The notes under the pieces: generated by a model
Seen by the model: only the letters and a program-made list of their open reading frames with translations
Databases searched by the model: none
Told to the model about the DNA's origin: nothing
DNA from: Lachnospiraceae bacterium
GTDB taxonomy: Bacteria; Bacillota_A; Clostridia; Lachnospirales; Lachnospiraceae
Assembly (NCBI GenBank): GCA_009774465.1
Contig: VSNT01000186.1
Span: forward strand, 1-5,819
DNA length: 5,819 nucleotides
Reading direction: 5' to 3'
Shown: piece by piece, positions 4,406 through 5,819 of the stretch
Layout: every line of letters starts with the position of its first letter
Position numbering within the stretch: the stretch's first letter is position 1
Program-made: the position numbers and the translations under genes

Positions 4406-5819
4406 ATGTTGTCTAAGTTCAGTGTTAAAAAGCCTTATACGGTGTTGGTAGCGGTAGTGCTTGCAATTGTACTTGGTGTTGTGTCATTTACAAAAATGAC
4501 CACAGACCTTTTACCTAATATCAGTCTGCCCTACGTGATTGTAATGACTACCTACGTAGGGGCAAGTCCGGAAACAGTGGAGGCAGTAGTTACCAAGCCT
4601 GTGGAATCATCAATGGCTACGGTAAGTAATATTGAAAGTATCAGTTCGGTTTCCAGTGAAAATTATTCTATGGTGGTTTTGGAATTTTCCCAGTCTACGG
4701 ATATGAATGCGGTGTCGCTGGAAATTCGGGAAAATCTGGATCAGATCAAAAGTTATTGGGACGATTCCGTGGGGAATCCTATTATTATGAAGCTGAATCC
4801 TGATATGCTGCCGGTTATGATCGCAGCGGTAGGCGGAAATAACATGGACGCATCACAGATCACGGCCCTTACGGAAAATACCATTATTCCGGAGTTGGAG
4901 AGTATTGATGGTGTGGCTTCTGCCAGCGCCACAGGACTATTGGAGGAAAGCGTCAATGTAGTGATCAGGCAGGAAAAAATAGATCTGATCAATGAGCAGG
5001 TGTTTGCTTCCATTGATGTGGAAATAGATGAAGTAAAAGAAGAATTAAATGAGAATAAACAGGAAATTTATGATGGACAGGCGGAACTTGCGGACGCCAG
5101 GTCAGAGCTTGCAGATTCCAGAGAAAAACTGGTAGACAGCCAGCAGGAGCTGGAGGACAGCCGCAGGGAATTAGAGGAAAGCAAACAGAAGGTTATTGAC
5201 GGAAAGGCGGAGATCAGTGAAAAGAAATCCCAGTTGGAAGAGGGAAAAAGCCAGCTTGCAAGTAAAAAGGAGGAAGCTACCAGAAAGCTTGCGGAAGCGG
5301 AGGCTAAAATTTTAACAGCCAAGGCGGATCTGGAAGCTACCAAAATGCATATTACACTGGAAATGTCTACTCTGCAGGCATTAAAGTCCGGTCTGGATCA
5401 GATGGAAGCCGCTGCGGCAGCTTATGGGATTACGGACTCTTCTCAGGTAGATGGAGTGATTGCAGGTATAGAAGGAGCAAAACCGCAGATAGAAGAAGTT
5501 ATCACTAAGCTGGAGGAAAAAATAGAGGCAGAAGGTGACAGTAGTACATTAGGTAATCATTTGGCAGGAACAATTAATTATTTTCTTTTAGGATTGAAAG
5601 TTGACATGAGCGTAGAGGCCGATACACCTACCAGTGCCGGAATTGCAGCGTTAAATGCTGCGATTACTGCAATAGGCACCCAAATATCAACCCTCGAAAC
5701 CCTAAAAACAAGCTGGGATGACATGCAGGCCAGTCTAAGCGCCAACACAATGGGACTTGGCTACGACAAATATATAGCCCAGCTTGGATCAGATGGAAGC
5801 CGCTGCGGCAGCTTATGGG
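4406..5819 (+). CDS. RND-family efflux permease, 5' part, with coiled-coil insertion
   Basis: The frame is open from the ATG at 4406 (AAGGAG at 4391-4396, nine bases upstream) to the window end, giving 471 full codons of a protein that should exceed 1000 aa. Residues 11-28 form the first membrane helix. DLLPNISLPYV (34-44), YVGASPETVEAVVTKPVE (50-67) and the following strands match the PN1 porter subdomain of AcrB/SwrC-like proteins, and ELESIDGVASASATG (163-177) matches the next porter repeat. From about 205 a hydrophilic coiled coil intervenes, with regular heptads from about 224 to 315 (repeating xxxELAD/xxxELEE patterns), then a region to 459 without recognised features. RND permeases use the proton gradient to export drugs, lipids or detergents across the membrane. 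Residues 460-471 are suspect because they read a repeated sequence out of frame. A TetR-style operator and the stem promoter precede it. Confidence 0.85.
   Translation, partial: MLSKFSVKKPYTVLVAVVLAIVLGVVSFTKMTTDLLPNISLPYVIVMTTYVGASPETVEAVVTKPVESSMATVSNIESISSVSSENYSMVVLEFSQSTDMNAVSLEIRENLDQIKSYWDDSVGNPIIMKLNPDMLPVMIAAVGGNNMDASQITALTENTIIPELESIDGVASASATGLLEESVNVVIRQEKIDLINEQVFASIDVEIDEVKEELNENKQEIYDGQAELADARSELADSREKLVDSQQELEDSRRELEESKQKVIDGKAEISEKKSQLEEGKSQLASKKEEATRKLAEAEAKILTAKADLEATKMHITLEMSTLQALKSGLDQMEAAAAAYGITDSSQVDGVIAGIEGAKPQIEEVITKLEEKIEAEGDSSTLGNHLAGTINYFLLGLKVDMSVEADTPTSAGIAALNAAITAIGTQISTLETLKTSWDDMQASLSANTMGLGYDKYIAQLGSDGSRCGSLW
5394..5428 (+). repeat. 35-bp direct repeat, copy 1 (in frame)
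   Basis: This stretch is identical over 35 bases to 5785-5819. Here it is read in frame as DQMEAAAAAYG (residues 331-341), a helix-compatible sequence that fits the surrounding coiled coil. Confidence 0.9.
5785..5819 (+). repeat. 35-bp direct repeat, copy 2 (out of frame, at the window end)
   Basis: This exact copy of 5394-5428 lies 391 bases downstream, which is not a multiple of three, so the gene's frame reads GSDGSRCGSLW instead of DQMEAAAAAYG. It ends exactly at the last base. Such an end-of-sequence repeat is typical of a contig stopping at an unresolved repeat, or of a misjoin. Confidence 0.9.

Noticed and set aside
4753..5343. Two minus-strand open frames (4753-5013 and 5068-5343) under the RND gene
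   Set aside because: They are shadows of the RND reading frame. The second is Ser/Leu-rich, as expected from reverse reading of coiled-coil codons, and neither has a convincing ribosome binding site or family motif.

Overview
The window reads as a low-to-medium GC Firmicute, most likely a gut-type Clostridia member of the Lachnospiraceae. The evidence is strong Shine-Dalgarno sequences (AGGAGG, GGGAGGG) before nearly every gene, textbook sigma-A promoters, the protein families present, and the way the predicted proteins resemble clostridial ones. This placement is an inference from pattern recognition; no search was run.

Layout. (1) 49-974, plus strand: a strong promoter followed by a MarR-family repressor and a single-domain EamA (DMT) membrane transporter 12 bp apart, probably one operon. 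(2) 975-3112, minus strand: in transcription order, a promoter, a tyrosine phosphatase of the CX5R type, an HTH regulator with a C-terminal effector-binding-like domain, and a GNAT acetyltransferase whose stop codon abuts the stop of the EamA gene with no bases between. An 11-bp sequence is repeated upstream of both the HTH regulator and the acetyltransferase. (3) 3033-3375: a divergent promoter region with outward sigma-A promoters and a leader of about 180 nt before the next gene. (4) 3376-4257, plus strand: an Rpn-family (PD-(D/E)XK_2) nuclease-like protein with Ala-Asn-Gln where relatives commonly have Glu-Asn-Gln. (5) 4258-4405: a compact regulatory segment. A perfect 14-bp-stem terminator carries a -35 hexamer in its left arm and a -10 hexamer in its right arm, and an 18-bp TetR-style palindrome lies just past the predicted start site. 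(6) 4406-5819, plus strand: the first 471 codons of an RND (AcrB/SwrC-like) efflux permease with a long heptad-repeat coiled-coil insertion, cut by the window end.

The content is accessory and stress/export flavoured: two transporters each with a likely repressor input (MarR beside EamA; an unseen TetR-type protein for RND), one sensor-like HTH regulator and one acetyltransferase. I see no tRNA, rRNA, CRISPR array or intact insertion sequence. The most notable signals are the promoter folded into the terminator stem at 4289-4331 and a 35-bp exact direct repeat (5394-5428 and 5785-5819). The second copy lies in a different reading frame and ends exactly at the last base, which suggests a contig-end or assembly problem or a frameshift.
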